49,456 nt of DNA from Zopfochytrium polystomum (taxonomy: Eukaryota > Chytridiomycota > Chytridiomycetes > Chytridiales > Chytridiaceae), in NCBI GenBank assembly GCA_025765615.1, contig JAIVFJ010000396.1, forward strand, positions 1 to 49,456, in the 5' to 3' direction. The notes under the pieces are model-generated. The model did not search any database. It saw only the letters and a list, made by a program, of their open reading frames with translations, and was not told where the DNA came from. Shown piece after piece: positions 21,262 through 31,729 of the stretch. How positions within the stretch are numbered: position 1 is the first letter of the stretch; every line of letters starts with the position of its first letter. The position numbers were made by a program, and so were the translations under genes.

Positions 21262-21337
21262 CGCAATGGTGGCTCCTCCTTCTCCTCCAACGGCTCCGCC
21301 GCGCTCGGCTTCGCTGCTGCTGCTGCCCTCCCTCACC

Positions 21338-21369
<32 letters not shown>

Positions 21370-23830
21370 CTACATCCTCAACGACACCAACAGCAGCACC
21401 AGCACCGCCTCCACCAGCACCGCCTCCACCAGCACCAGCAGCACAACAAGCACCAGCAGCGGCTTCCGCTTATTCCACTACATCCACAACAACAACCACC
21501 ACCACCACGACGGAGACCACGACCAAAGTCACCCCACCCAAGGCACCACCATCCAGCTGCCCTCCCCTTCATCTTCAGCACCAGCAGCCGATGCAAACCA
21601 ACTCACCCACCATCATCAGCAACACGGGCCGCGCGACCCGTCTCGCTGCCGCCACCCCCACGCTCCGCCAGCTTGCTTCCGCCGCCCGGTGGATATGTCG
21701 TACCGGAGCGCTGGCTGCTTCATGAGCACCAGCTGCACTCCAGCACAGTGCCGCACATCAACTACCACCCGCGATCGCCGCCAAAGGACGATCGCGCCTC
21801 ACCCACTCCCGCCTCAGCAGCAGCACCAGACAGCTCGCCCGAGGACACGAACGCCCACGACTCCCGCCACGCCAGACTTGAAAAACCGGCCGCATTCCTC
21901 GACAGCCTCGACTTTTCGATCGACCCGATCCCGACGGCCACGGGCCTTGTCCCGATCACGCACTCGTCCACCGCGCCGCCGTCGGCTCAAACCGGTGGCG
22001 GGTCCGCAACCGCCGCGCAGCCGGCCGTCCAAATCTACTACGAGCTGTTTGGCACGGGGCCTAGGCGGCTCCTCCTCATCAGCGGCCTCGGCGCCACCAG
22101 CGCCGCGTGGTACACGACCATCACGCGCCTTCAGGCGCTGTACGCGGGTCAGCTCAGCATCCTGGTCATCGACAACCGCGGAATCGGCTTTTCCACGAGC
22201 GACTCGGGGCACCTCGCGCCGTTTTCCATCAAGGACATGGCGCTCGACTGCGAGCAGGTCATGGACCACGTCGGGTGGGGCCGCTCGCCGACGTCGTCGG
22301 GAGACGGCGAAGGCTGCTGCGAGGTCAACCTGGTGGGCCACTCCATGGGAGGCATGATCGCGCAGGAGCTGCTCCTCCTGCCGTCCGCGAAGCGGCGGTT
22401 CCGCGCCGCCGTGCTCATTTCGACCGCCGCGGCCCGCCCGACGATGCCATCGTGGGACTTTGTCGTGCACGCCGTCAAGAAACCGATCGGCGCCGGCGCT
22501 ACCGCATCTCCTCCGAACAGCGGGGACGAGGGAAGACCGGCGGGTGCGGCAGGCGCGGCGCCATCCGACGAGGCGGACACGGTGTGGAGAGTGGAGCTCG
22601 TGCACCCGCCCGACTGGCTGGACCAGCCGGCGCTGACGCCGACGACGCCCAGCCCGCTCGGGTACATCTCGCTGGGCGGCGGCGGCCGCAGCCGCGATCG
22701 CGGGGGGCGTCGAAGCCGCGGCAAGGAGCGAGATACCAGCGGCAGCGGCGGGCGCACTGGAGGAGGAGTAGGGGGGTCAGACGCGAGGATGGGGCGGTCG
22801 CGCAGCCCGCTGCCGTGGACGGGTGGCGGCGCAGGTACCCGAGCGCGGAGCTCGGACGGGCGGCGGCGGCGACGGCAGCAGCAGGGCGAAGGCAACGGCA
22901 TCGCCGGCCCAGCGCCGCCGTCCTTCTCGTTCCCTCTCCTTCCGTCTCGCCCCACGCCTGTCGTCGTCGTGGTCGCCGACGGCGGCAGCGACGGCGACAA
23001 CGCTTCCCCTCCTCCCTTCACCCGCGACCCGACCGCGTCCCCGCCACCGCACCCCCGCAGCGCGCTTGGGATCGCCGCCCGCCGCAGCGGCAGCGACAGC
23101 CCCCCGCCCTCGGCTGCGTCCACCGGCACGCGGCCGATCAGCATGTTCGGAATCCCGCAGACATACCTGCAGGCGCTCTTGCCCACCGCGGCGGCACCGG
23201 GCAAGCGCCGAACGCTCGCTGAGGACGGCGCGGAGCGGGCGTCGGTCCACCTGCGGCCGGGCAGCGCGACGGGGCGGTACGCGATGGGAATGCTGAGTCC
23301 GCCGCCGGCGCCGCCAGGAGACGACGCGGAGGACGGCGACGACGACGACGACGATAGCGAGGGAGATAATGACAGCGGGCAGCTGACTAACCGCGACGTC
23401 ATTTTAAGGGTGAGTGCACTGCGCCCCATTTGCGCAGAAAAAGTTTCTACTCCGTTTCTCCCGTCAAACGCCCACATCGCTGACCCTCATTTTTTCCCCC
23501 CCCACTAACCTCCCCCAACCCCAGCGCTTCCTCCACGTCTCCGAAATCCGCCCGAAACAACCCACCCCCGCGCTCCTCAAGCAAATGCGGGCGATCCTCA
23601 ACCACAACGTGGCCCCTTCGCGGCTTCGGCAGATCGGACTCCTCGGCATTCCGATCCACGTCGTGGCGGGGACGTTGGACAAGGTGATTACGTTTGAGGC
23701 GACGGAGCGGCTGCACCGGCGGATTCCGGGGAGCCGGATGACGGTGGTGAGGGGCGGGGCGCACGGGGTCAAGGACGAGGCGCCGGGGGTGGTGGAGACG
23801 GTGTTTAGGGAGACGTTTGGGTGGGAGTGA
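21112..23830 (+). CDS. Alpha/beta hydrolase with large low-complexity insertions
   Basis: Two exons (21112-23409, 23525-23830; 115-nt GTGAGT..CAG intron, phase 0) give about 867 residues. The alpha/beta-hydrolase core begins near residue 300 (VQIYYELFGTGPRR) with the oxyanion region LLISGLGATSAAW, strand VIDNRGIGFS, and nucleophile elbow GHSMGGM (Ser near 410). After about residue 465 comes an insertion of roughly 280 residues rich in Gly, Arg, Pro, Ser and Asp in the cap position. Exon 2 supplies the acid (GTLDKV, near 818) and histidine (GGAHGVKD, near 846), so the triad looks complete. The N-terminal 270 residues are disordered with poly-Ala, a Gln run and His/Gln repeats. Family hydrolases are usually about 300 residues. 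The substrate cannot be told. An in-frame GTG at 21058 precedes the chosen ATG. Confidence 0.85.
21217..21258. repeat. CCG trinucleotide repeat in coding sequence
   Basis: About 14 near-perfect CCG/GCC units encode poly-Ala in the hydrolase N-terminus. CAA units at 21339-21369 encode the Gln run just after it. Confidence 0.85.
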
Positions 23831-24611
23831 GGAAGTGGCGAGGAAGCGGGAGGCGGAGTGGGAAAAAACCTATCGCCCCAGTTTTTGAAGCGTCGAGAGT
23901 GCGCAAATTTGTGTGCGTCGATCTCTTTTGACCGCGTCGGTTTGCTGCTTGCGTTGATTCTGTTCTGCATTAGTCCAACGCATTATTATTAAGCCTCTAT
24001 AATATGAGTATGTTACGATCAGCTTTATAAATGATGTATCGATAAGAAGGGCAAATGACCGTTTGCTTTCCCACCTCTCAATTCCATTCGCCGCACCCCC
24101 GACTATTTTTAAAAAGAGTCGCACCCGACAGATCGCCATTATTAGTTCAGCCGGCCCAGGAAAAACACACAGCCGTGGGATGGAGGGTAGTGGGTTGCAC
24201 GAATACAGATAATCCACACAATATTCAATGGAATAATGACGGAATATTCCCTACTTCTCTCGTCTTGCAAACATCTCCTAAACGAAGTGCGCGCGCGCGC
24301 ATCCGAAATTTGCTGACCCGGGGAGGGTTGGATTCCAACTCTCGAGGCGATCACACAGGTTTGTCGACCGAGTTTGAATCGAGAACAAACGACGCCGTTC
24401 CGGCCTATCCCCCAACTTTGTTCTAGACCAAGGGGACAGCGGATTGTACTCATTTCATTATAAACTGAAAATTCTATTTGCTTTCAAGTAAATGATATGC
24501 CCGCAATGTAGCTAGAAAATGAGTGGGATGGCAATGATGTAAATATTGTTGAACAAAAACTGATGGAACTGTGAAAGGGTCGCAATGGGCAACGCGGCGG
24601 ACGGCGGTGAA
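23831..24611. other. Convergent intergenic region
   Basis: Lies between two genes that converge (hydrolase plus, protease-like minus). AT-rich near 23950-24050 and 24440-24560. A short GCGCGCGC run occurs at 24290-24300. No gene is supported. Confidence 0.65.
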
Positions 24612-25934
24612 TCAGAGCAAGGTGGCCACAACCGCCGCCGCCACGGCGACCGCCAGCCCCGCGGCCGCAGCCGCAGCGTCCTTGGACCTGATGCGATCGC
24701 CGGCCGCGGCGCTCGCCACGAGCGACTCGACGGGCCCGGAGAACCCGATTCGCCTCGTCCTGCCGTCAAAGAAGGTGGTATACCCGCGCAGCGCCGGGAA
24801 CCCCACGCGAACGATGGCGGCGTCCGCGGACAGCTCGTCGGTGCTCCTGAACGCGACGACGCACGTCGTCTTGTTGACCCTCGCGACGTAGGACGAGGGC
24901 GGGACAGTGATTGTGAGGTCCGCCGTCAGCTTGAACTTGAGTGCGGGGGCTGCCGCGGTGGCGGCCGGGTCGCAGGGGACGGCGAGCGACATCAGCCTGG
25001 ACTCCGAGTCAGTCGCGAGGGCGCTGCCGGGGATAGCGTTGTGTATCGCTTTGATAATTTCCGGGGGCGCTTTGCCGTAGAAGCTCTCGATGTCGATGGT
25101 AAGCGCGGGGGCGGCGACGCGCGGTTGCGCGGCGAGGGCTTGGAGGTCGACGGAGGCCGCGGCGCCAAAGGACACTGATTGGACGGGGAGGGACCAGGCG
25201 TCGGAGGCGGGGACCCAGGCCATGACTTTGTCGGTGACGTTGAAGTTGACGATGCCGACCGAGAGGTCTTGGGCGAAGGCTAGGCTGAGGTTTGTGGGGC
25301 CGCCTGGGGCGTGGAGGAGGAAGTAGCCGGAGGACGGGTCTGCGGAGTTGGTGTTCATGGGCAGGACCAGGCTGAGTGCGCCATCGGCGGCGGTGAAGGC
25401 GTCAAGGGGCGTTGTTGCGTTCTGGATGGCGGTGAAGGGGAATGCTGGGTCGGTCACGCCGGCGATGGTGATCGTGTCGACGGCGGTGACGCCCTGGAAG
25501 CCGGAATATCCGGCAACTGGTGCCCGTTGGCGTCAGTTTTGGATGTCCTTTTCTTTGCACGGGGGCTTTCAAAGGGGAGATCGCTCACCACTAGTGTTGA
25601 ACGGCGTCGTGTTCAAGCCGTCTCTGTGGGTCGAGCTTGCGGTGGCGCTGTAGCCGCTCGTTCTCCCGCATCCAATGCACGACTTGGAAGCCAGCCAGGA
25701 TGATGCGGAGCCGGTCGTGAAGACGACGGTAAAGTTCTGTGGGGGGCTGCCAACGGAGATTGTGCCTGCAAAGGGCGAGGCGTCGCCGGAAAGCGGTGTG
25801 AGCTTGACCGTGGACAACTGGGCGAGGACGGGAAGCGATCCCACGATGCTTGTAACGATCATCGCCGACAGGATGACCACCGCTGCGGCGGCGATGGTGG
25901 GGGCGGAGGGAGCGGTTGCTGCCGACTTGTGCAT
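24612..25934 (-). CDS. GPI-anchored aspartic-protease homologue lacking catalytic aspartates
   Basis: Two exons (25934-25589, 25516-24612; 72-nt GTGAGC..CCAG intron) give about 416 residues. An N-terminal hydrophobic signal (AAAAVVILSAMIVTSIVG) is followed by a pepsin-like (A1) fold: GTISVGSPPQNFTVVFTTGSA, in which the first DTG motif reads TTG, then a CIGC pair, a flap-like YSGFQG, and VDTITIAG. Where the second DTG is expected the sequence reads TIDIESFYG. The C-terminal lobe ends FRRIGF-like, then a small hydrophobic tail (AAAAGLAVAVAAAVVATLL) typical of GPI signals. Several NxT/S sites fit a secreted glycoprotein. Loss of both aspartates predicts no proteolysis, so a binding or structural wall role is possible. 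A TATATAAAA lies about 70 bases upstream. Confidence 0.82.
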
Positions 25935-26003
25935 ATACTTGTTTTGCAATTGCGGGTATGGAAGAAGTGCCGGTGGGGTTGTGCTATCTGGCTGTCTCGA
26001 GTG

Positions 26004-26012
26004 TTTTATATA
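26004..26012 (-). promoter_or_regulatory. TATA box of the protease-like gene
   Basis: TATATAAAA on the minus strand, about 70 bases before the ATG at 25934. Confidence 0.6.
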
Positions 26013-26121
26013 TGTAAGCAGCCCCTTTCGATATCCTTTGGAGCCAGGATAGGATCTCTCTCAAGCTTACTTTTTTGACGAGGGGTTAGGGGCGGCTGGT
26101 TGGATCGTTTTTCCCTATTTC

Positions 26122-26149
26122 TCACACACAACACACACACACACACCTC

Positions 26150-26247
<98 letters not shown>

Positions 26248-26248
26248 G

Positions 26249-26308
<60 letters not shown>
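26122..26308. repeat. CA then long CT microsatellite
   Basis: About 12 CA units, then roughly 160 bases of nearly pure CT with a few TTT or GT interruptions. Open frames through it (Ser/Leu or Arg/Glu) are artefacts of the repeat. Confidence 0.97.
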
Positions 26309-26310
<2 letters not shown>

Positions 26311-27166
26311 ACCTTGCGAAATTCATTCAGAACAACAGAAAAAACACTTGTGAGAGCATGATTCAAAATTTTTTTATTCATTTTTGCTCAAGAACAAAAA
26401 AAATTCCAGCCGCTGGTCCAAATTTTTCTTCAAACCCTTGAGCAAATGAATATTGTTGATATTATTGTCTTTCAAAACCCGAAGTATCGTCCCGACATGA
26501 CAGGGTTTCCACAAAGGGAAAGCTGGAAAGGAAGTTACACTCTTCATGTGGCTCCAAGCCAGAAATGCCACTTTGGGACAGGGCGGAAAATTTTTTTGTG
26601 CCAGTTTTGCTCATCCGCGCCAGCCGCGCCTTATCGGAAACTTCTAATGACGTCACTTTATGCGCCCCGCCAAATGCCTTCGTTGTGGGGCATTGAGGAC
26701 GGGAGTGGTTCCAGGGGCGGACGATGGAGAGGGAATGGACGGCCAAGATTTTGGATTGGCTGAATGCCGGCGGGGTGATCCAAGAGGAAATAACCTTTAA
26801 TCATCACCTACCTAGTCCAACCCCAGTGAGAACTAACTTTGTATGATTGAGACAGCCCCACCACCAACCAACCAACCAACCACCAACGGTACCGAAAATT
26901 TATTCATGTGAGCTTTCAGGCTTGTTTTTTTTTTTTTTTTTTTTTTTTTCCCCTTCCTTCCTTCCTTCCTTCGATCCCTCTTTCGATTCCCCTCGTATTC
27001 CCGTATTTGGTAGGAATACGTGCCTGTCTCTCCCCTGTCTGTCACTCTGTCTCTCTGCTCTCTGTCTCTTGTCGGTCTGTCGCCTACAGAACAGTTGTAA
27101 CAAGCGAGAATTAATTGATTCGTTTGTTGTTTGTTGTGAGCGAGCCACACACTCCCTGCCACCAAA
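26309..27166. other. 5' flank of the TIR-TPR gene
   Basis: No supported coding. It holds a T-run of over 20 at 26928-26950 followed by CCTT repeats, and pyrimidine-rich DNA up to the ATG at 27167, plausibly promoter and 5' UTR. Confidence 0.55.
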
Positions 27167-30100
27167 ATGGCGCCGCCGCGCTCCTCTCCGACGACGCCGC
27201 GGACGCCGCCGCCGCCGTCGCTGTCTGCTCACCACTTATACTCGCCGCCGGCAAAGTCGCCATCGTCCCAGCAGCAGCGGTCGCGCTCGGCGTCGTCGGC
27301 ACCGTCGTCAGCGTCGGCGCCCCCATCGTCATCGACATCGCCGTCGTCGCTTGCTCTTGCTCGGCGGTCGAGATCAAGGCACTCGCAGCTCCCGCCCATT
27401 CCCGTCGTCGTGTTCGCTCCCTCCGGCCCTCTGCCGCCGCCCTTAGGGCCACGGCCCACCCCGCCGCGCTCCCTCGCGGTTCCCCTGTCTCCGGGGGCGG
27501 GCATGCCCACCGCCATTTCGTCGACACCCCTGTCCCCAACGGACGCAGTGCCCTTTTCGTACGCCAGCGTCGTGGCCAGAAGCAGGTCGCAGTCACCTGT
27601 GCCGCCTGCCACGCCCACAACGCCCACCTCTCCCACCTCGCGCGCGCCGGAGCCCGAGTCCGCTGCGATCAGCGCAAGCTCGCTCCTCGTGCCCGAGCCA
27701 AGCAGGCCCACCCCCCCATCCTACGCAAGCATGGCAGCGCGAAGCAGGTCGCCGTCGCCTTCTCCTCTTCCCGCCCAAAAAGACACGACTCCACAGCGGT
27801 CGCCCCGCAAAAGCGTCCAGTCCCAGCACCTGCCTCTCCCTCCCGCCTCGGATCCCTCCACCCCACCACCCGACCCGCCTCAACCACCCGCTTCCGTGAC
27901 GGATCCGCCCGCCCTGCGCACCACCGCGCCAGGCAAGCCGGCGACGCCTTTCTCGTACGCGAGCGTCGTTGCTCGCGGCCGGTCGCCGTCGCCGCTCCCG
28001 TTCTCGCCGCCAAGCTCCCCGCCGGCGCAGCATCTCGTCCCGCCGTCGATCGTGTTTTCTGACGACGAGGACGACGGGGATGTTGACGCAAAAGCGGTCA
28101 CGACATCCCGCAATGCGCAGTCGGAGCCCAAGCCGCCGAGCCCCCCTGCGGCCCCCCTCCACACGACGGCGGCGGCGACGGCGCCAGACACGGCACAGCA
28201 GCAATTGCACCCTCCGGATCCGCCCGTCAGCGTGCTGTCGTACGCCAAGGTCGCCGCGCAGCACGGGTCGCTGTCGTCACCTCTGGCGACGGTGCCACGC
28301 GTGGTGCCCGCGGCCGAGGAGGTGGCCGACGCAAAGCAAGCGTACTCGTTCAGCAGCTTGACCACGCTGACGTTGCTCGAGACGCCGCCGTCCACGACTG
28401 CTTTGGTCATGGATGGAGGCGCCGAACACTCTCCTGGATCATCAGGGGCGCACGCGATTCTTTTGGAGGGTATTGGTGAGTCCCGGCCGAGTCGCTGGTT
28501 TCTGGGGGACGTCGCTCACATTGGAAAGCAAATTCCTTGCAGGGAGAACCGACGCCAACGTTCCATCAGTTCAAGCTCATCCCCCGCAAGTGTTGCCGAC
28601 ACCAGTAACGGTAAAACGCCACGATGCGAATACTGCCTCTGTTGCCCTCGCTCACATCCCCAAACACCAAACGCAGGACCCGCTCTCTATGTCGCTGAAC
28701 GGCGTGCGACTCTCCTACATCATCGACTTTGTCAACGCGCTCGGAGGAAGGGCGGCGCTTGGAGACATGACCACGTCGGACGTCAACATTCAATGGATCA
28801 CACCGCTGACGAGCGCGACGCAGCTTTCCGCGGTCGACCACCTGCTCCATCATGGGCGTGACGACGTGGTCAGCCAAGCGAACTGGTTCGTGTCGCACGC
28901 GTGGAGCTTCCGGTTCGTGGACGTGGTGGACGCGCTGCTCAAGTTCTTTTCGGACCAAGGCGTGGCGCCGACCGCGGCGGTGGTGTGGTTCGACCTGTTT
29001 TCCAACTCGCAGCACGACACGAGCGGGAGGCCGTTCGACTGGTGGGAGTTGACGTTCATGTCAGCGATCGCGACGATCCGTAACGTGGTGATGGTGCTGC
29101 TGCCGTGGGACGACCCGGTGCCGCTGAAGCGGGCGTGGTGCGTGTTTGAGCTGTACGCGGCGGCGCGGACGGGCGCCGAGTTCCACGTGGCGATGCCGCC
29201 GGCGGCCGCCGCGACCTTCCTGGGCGCCATGGTCGAGAGCCCGAGGAGGTTTGCGCAGGTGCTGGCCACGGTCAGCTGCGGGCGGTCCGAGGCGACGAAG
29301 GAGATGGACCGCGAGCTGATCTTTCAGGTCGTTGACCAGTCGCTGCCGGACGGCATGGCCGCGCTGGACGGCCTCGTGCTCAAGGTGTTTGGACAGTGGC
29401 TCAAGCGCACGCTCGCCGCGTACCGCGAGCGCGCGGTGTCGGCTGTTGAGGCGGACCTGGTCGAGTTGGAGAGGACCTCTGTGGCGGCGCGTTCGCGCGG
29501 CGGCGGCAGTGGCGGCGAGACGCCGCGTGCCGTCGACGTCGTGCTAGCGCGGTCAAACGGCGCGTTGCGGAAGACGGTGGCCGACGCCGCGCTGCACCCG
29601 CGTGCGCACGCGCTGCTGGAGGCGCTGCAGTGGTCGTACACGCTCGCGTACCTTCACGACGACCACGGCGAGCACGCGTCGGCGACGCCGCTATACGAGT
29701 TCTGCGTCAACACGGGGACGGCGGTGCTCGGGCGCTCGCACGAGTCGACGCTGCTCGCGCTGTTCCGGTACCACGACAACATCCGGCGGCAGGGGCGGCG
29801 GGAGGAGTCGCTGGCTCTGGCGCTCGAGTGCCTGGCGCTGCGGCAGGCGAGCGGGTGCCCCGCGGCGGACGTGCTGTCGTCGAAAAACTCGGTGGCGAAC
29901 AGTTTGCTGGACCTCGGGCGGGTGTGGGAGGCGGTGCAGCTGCACGAGGAGATTTTGAAGGAGCGCGCCGCGGTGCTCGGGCCGACCGCGCTCGAGACGC
30001 TGAGGTCCATGAACAACTTGGCCAACGCGTACAGGACCCTCGGCGACTTGCAAAAGGCGGAGAAGTACTATGTCGACTGCCTTGAAATGCGGACGCAGTA

Positions 30101-31024
30101 CCTGGGAGAGCACCATCCGGTAAAGAAGAGATAGGAGCGCTCTTTTGTTTGCTGCCATTTAACGTCTGACATTGTGGATCCCCTTTCTTTGTGGGGGGTT
30201 GGGTTCTTGTTTCAACCAGGACACTATCCGGTCCCTGCACAATCTCGCAGAACTGCGACGCGACCAGCACCGGCTGGAAGAAGCGAGCGACTATTCGGAG
30301 CTCGTCTACAACAGGGTCAGTGTAGTATCTAATTTTTATCCTGCGGCGCCGAAGGCATGGGAAATGACCCCCTCGACTGACGCTCTTCCCTTCTCCCACA
30401 CCTCCCGCAACACCACCCATCCAGCGCCGCACAGTCCTCGGCGAGGGCCACCCCGACACGATCCGATCGCTCCTGCGCCTCGAAAACATCTACCGTCGCG
30501 ACCAGTGGGACGCGGAGCGCGCCGTCTCGCTTCTCCGCGACGCGCACTCGCGGGTGGTAGCCGCTTCGGGGCGCGCGAGCCTGGCCGCGGTGCAAGTGAA
30601 ACGGGCGCTCGCGGTCGCGCTGGCCGAGTCCTGGGACGGCGTCGGGGGGGTCCGCGGCGACGGCGACGCCGTCGACGTCGACGACGGTTTATCAGCGGCG
30701 CGGGCGATGCTGCGCGACTGCGCGTCGGTGCTGAGCGAGCGGCGACGACGCGGCGCCGCGTGGCTGGGCGACCTGGACGCGGTGGAGGCCGAGACGGTGC
30801 GGGTGGAGGGCGCGCGGGCGTACGTGGAGCGCGTGGCGGCGGGGTCGCCGCCGCGTAGCCCGACGCCGTCGACGGTGAGCAGCGGCAGCCGCACGGAGAG
30901 CGTGGGGCGCGGGGTGTGGCGAGGGGGTGGCGGCGGCGGCGGCGGCGGCGGAGGGCGGCGGGGGCTGAGCATGAACCGGCAGGCGAACGGGAGCCGCGGG
31001 AGGGGCAGGCAACACGCGCGGTAG
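27167..31024 (+). CDS. TIR-like domain plus TPR protein with N-terminal SYASVVAR repeats
   Basis: Four exons (27167-28475, 28543-30119, 30220-30315, 30425-31024; introns 67, 100 and 109 nt, all GT-AG) join in frame to about 1193 residues. Residues 1-430 are Pro/Ser-rich and contain four copies of a short motif (FSYASVVARSRS, PSYASMAARSRS, FSYASVVARGRS, LSYAKVAAQ). Residues about 550-700 look TIR-like: FVSHAW, VVWFDLFS, VVMVLLPWDD, RAWCVFEL, with the Glu near 639 in the place of the plant-TIR WCLDEL glutamate. Residues about 830-1040 are kinesin-light-chain-type TPRs (VLGPTALETLRSMNNLANAY, LGEGHPDTIRSLLRLENIY). The C-terminus is coiled/basic with a Gly run. TIR-TPR combinations act in signalling or self-defence in other organisms. 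NADase activity is possible but unproven. ATG 27167 follows ACCAAA. Confidence 0.85.
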
Positions 31025-31729
31025 AGGATGATGCTTTCTATGCTTCCTGCATTGTTTCTTTTATATTCTTTTTTCCCCCCTCCCACCTCCCCCCTATTTG
31101 TTTGGCACATTGATTTGCTGGAAAGCGCTTAACCTTCAAGTATATATATGTTACACCCATTAACCACAAGCGATGTTTTTTTTTTGTTTTTTTTTTCTTT
31201 GTGGTACAGAGTGCAGCGAAGCCAGACCAACCGTTTCTCGTCTCCCGGTCCGGCTTTGTAGCTTTTACACTGCCGGGTTAGGGTTACTTCATTGGTGGTA
31301 AAACAAGATTGGGGTGCATACTTTCATTTTGGATGTAGTGTTCAGCAATGGTACAAGTGCCGACGAGAAAACGGGGGTGCCCAAACGGTTTCCGACCCTG
31401 AGGCAAGCGCCCTCAAACACTATCCACACGGATCAAACCCGCCTCCGCTCCCTTTTCCCGGGAATGAGGTAGATATCGAGCGAGCCAAACTTTGCTCCGC
31501 GACGGAGGTTGAGAAAAAAAAAAAAAAAAAAAGGAAAAAAAAAAAAGAGACAAGGTATTAATATGACGCTCTCCATATTTCGTTTCCGCGTTTGGTTTTG
31601 CCTACGATCTCTTCTACCACCGGGGTTGGGGTTCACAAGTACACGAACGGAACAAAAAAAAAAAAAAAAAAGCCAATGCGGCACAAAACCCCTTTGCCCC
31701 ACCCGTATTGACCACCGTCGCAAACTCTG
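31025..31729. other. Convergent intergenic region
   Basis: Lies between the ends of the TIR-TPR gene and the membrane-protein gene. It holds a short interstitial telomere-like GGGTTAGGGTTA at 31275-31286 and A-runs near 31514-31545 and 31653-31671. No gene is supported. Confidence 0.65.
31275..31286. repeat. Interstitial telomere-like repeat, two units
   Basis: GGGTTAGGGTTA on the plus strand, far from the left-end array. A similar GGGTTAGGGTT occurs at 13605-13615. Confidence 0.8.

Noticed and set aside
26100..26441. Ser/Leu-rich plus-strand and Arg/Glu-rich minus-strand frames
   Set aside because: They are translations of a CT microsatellite.
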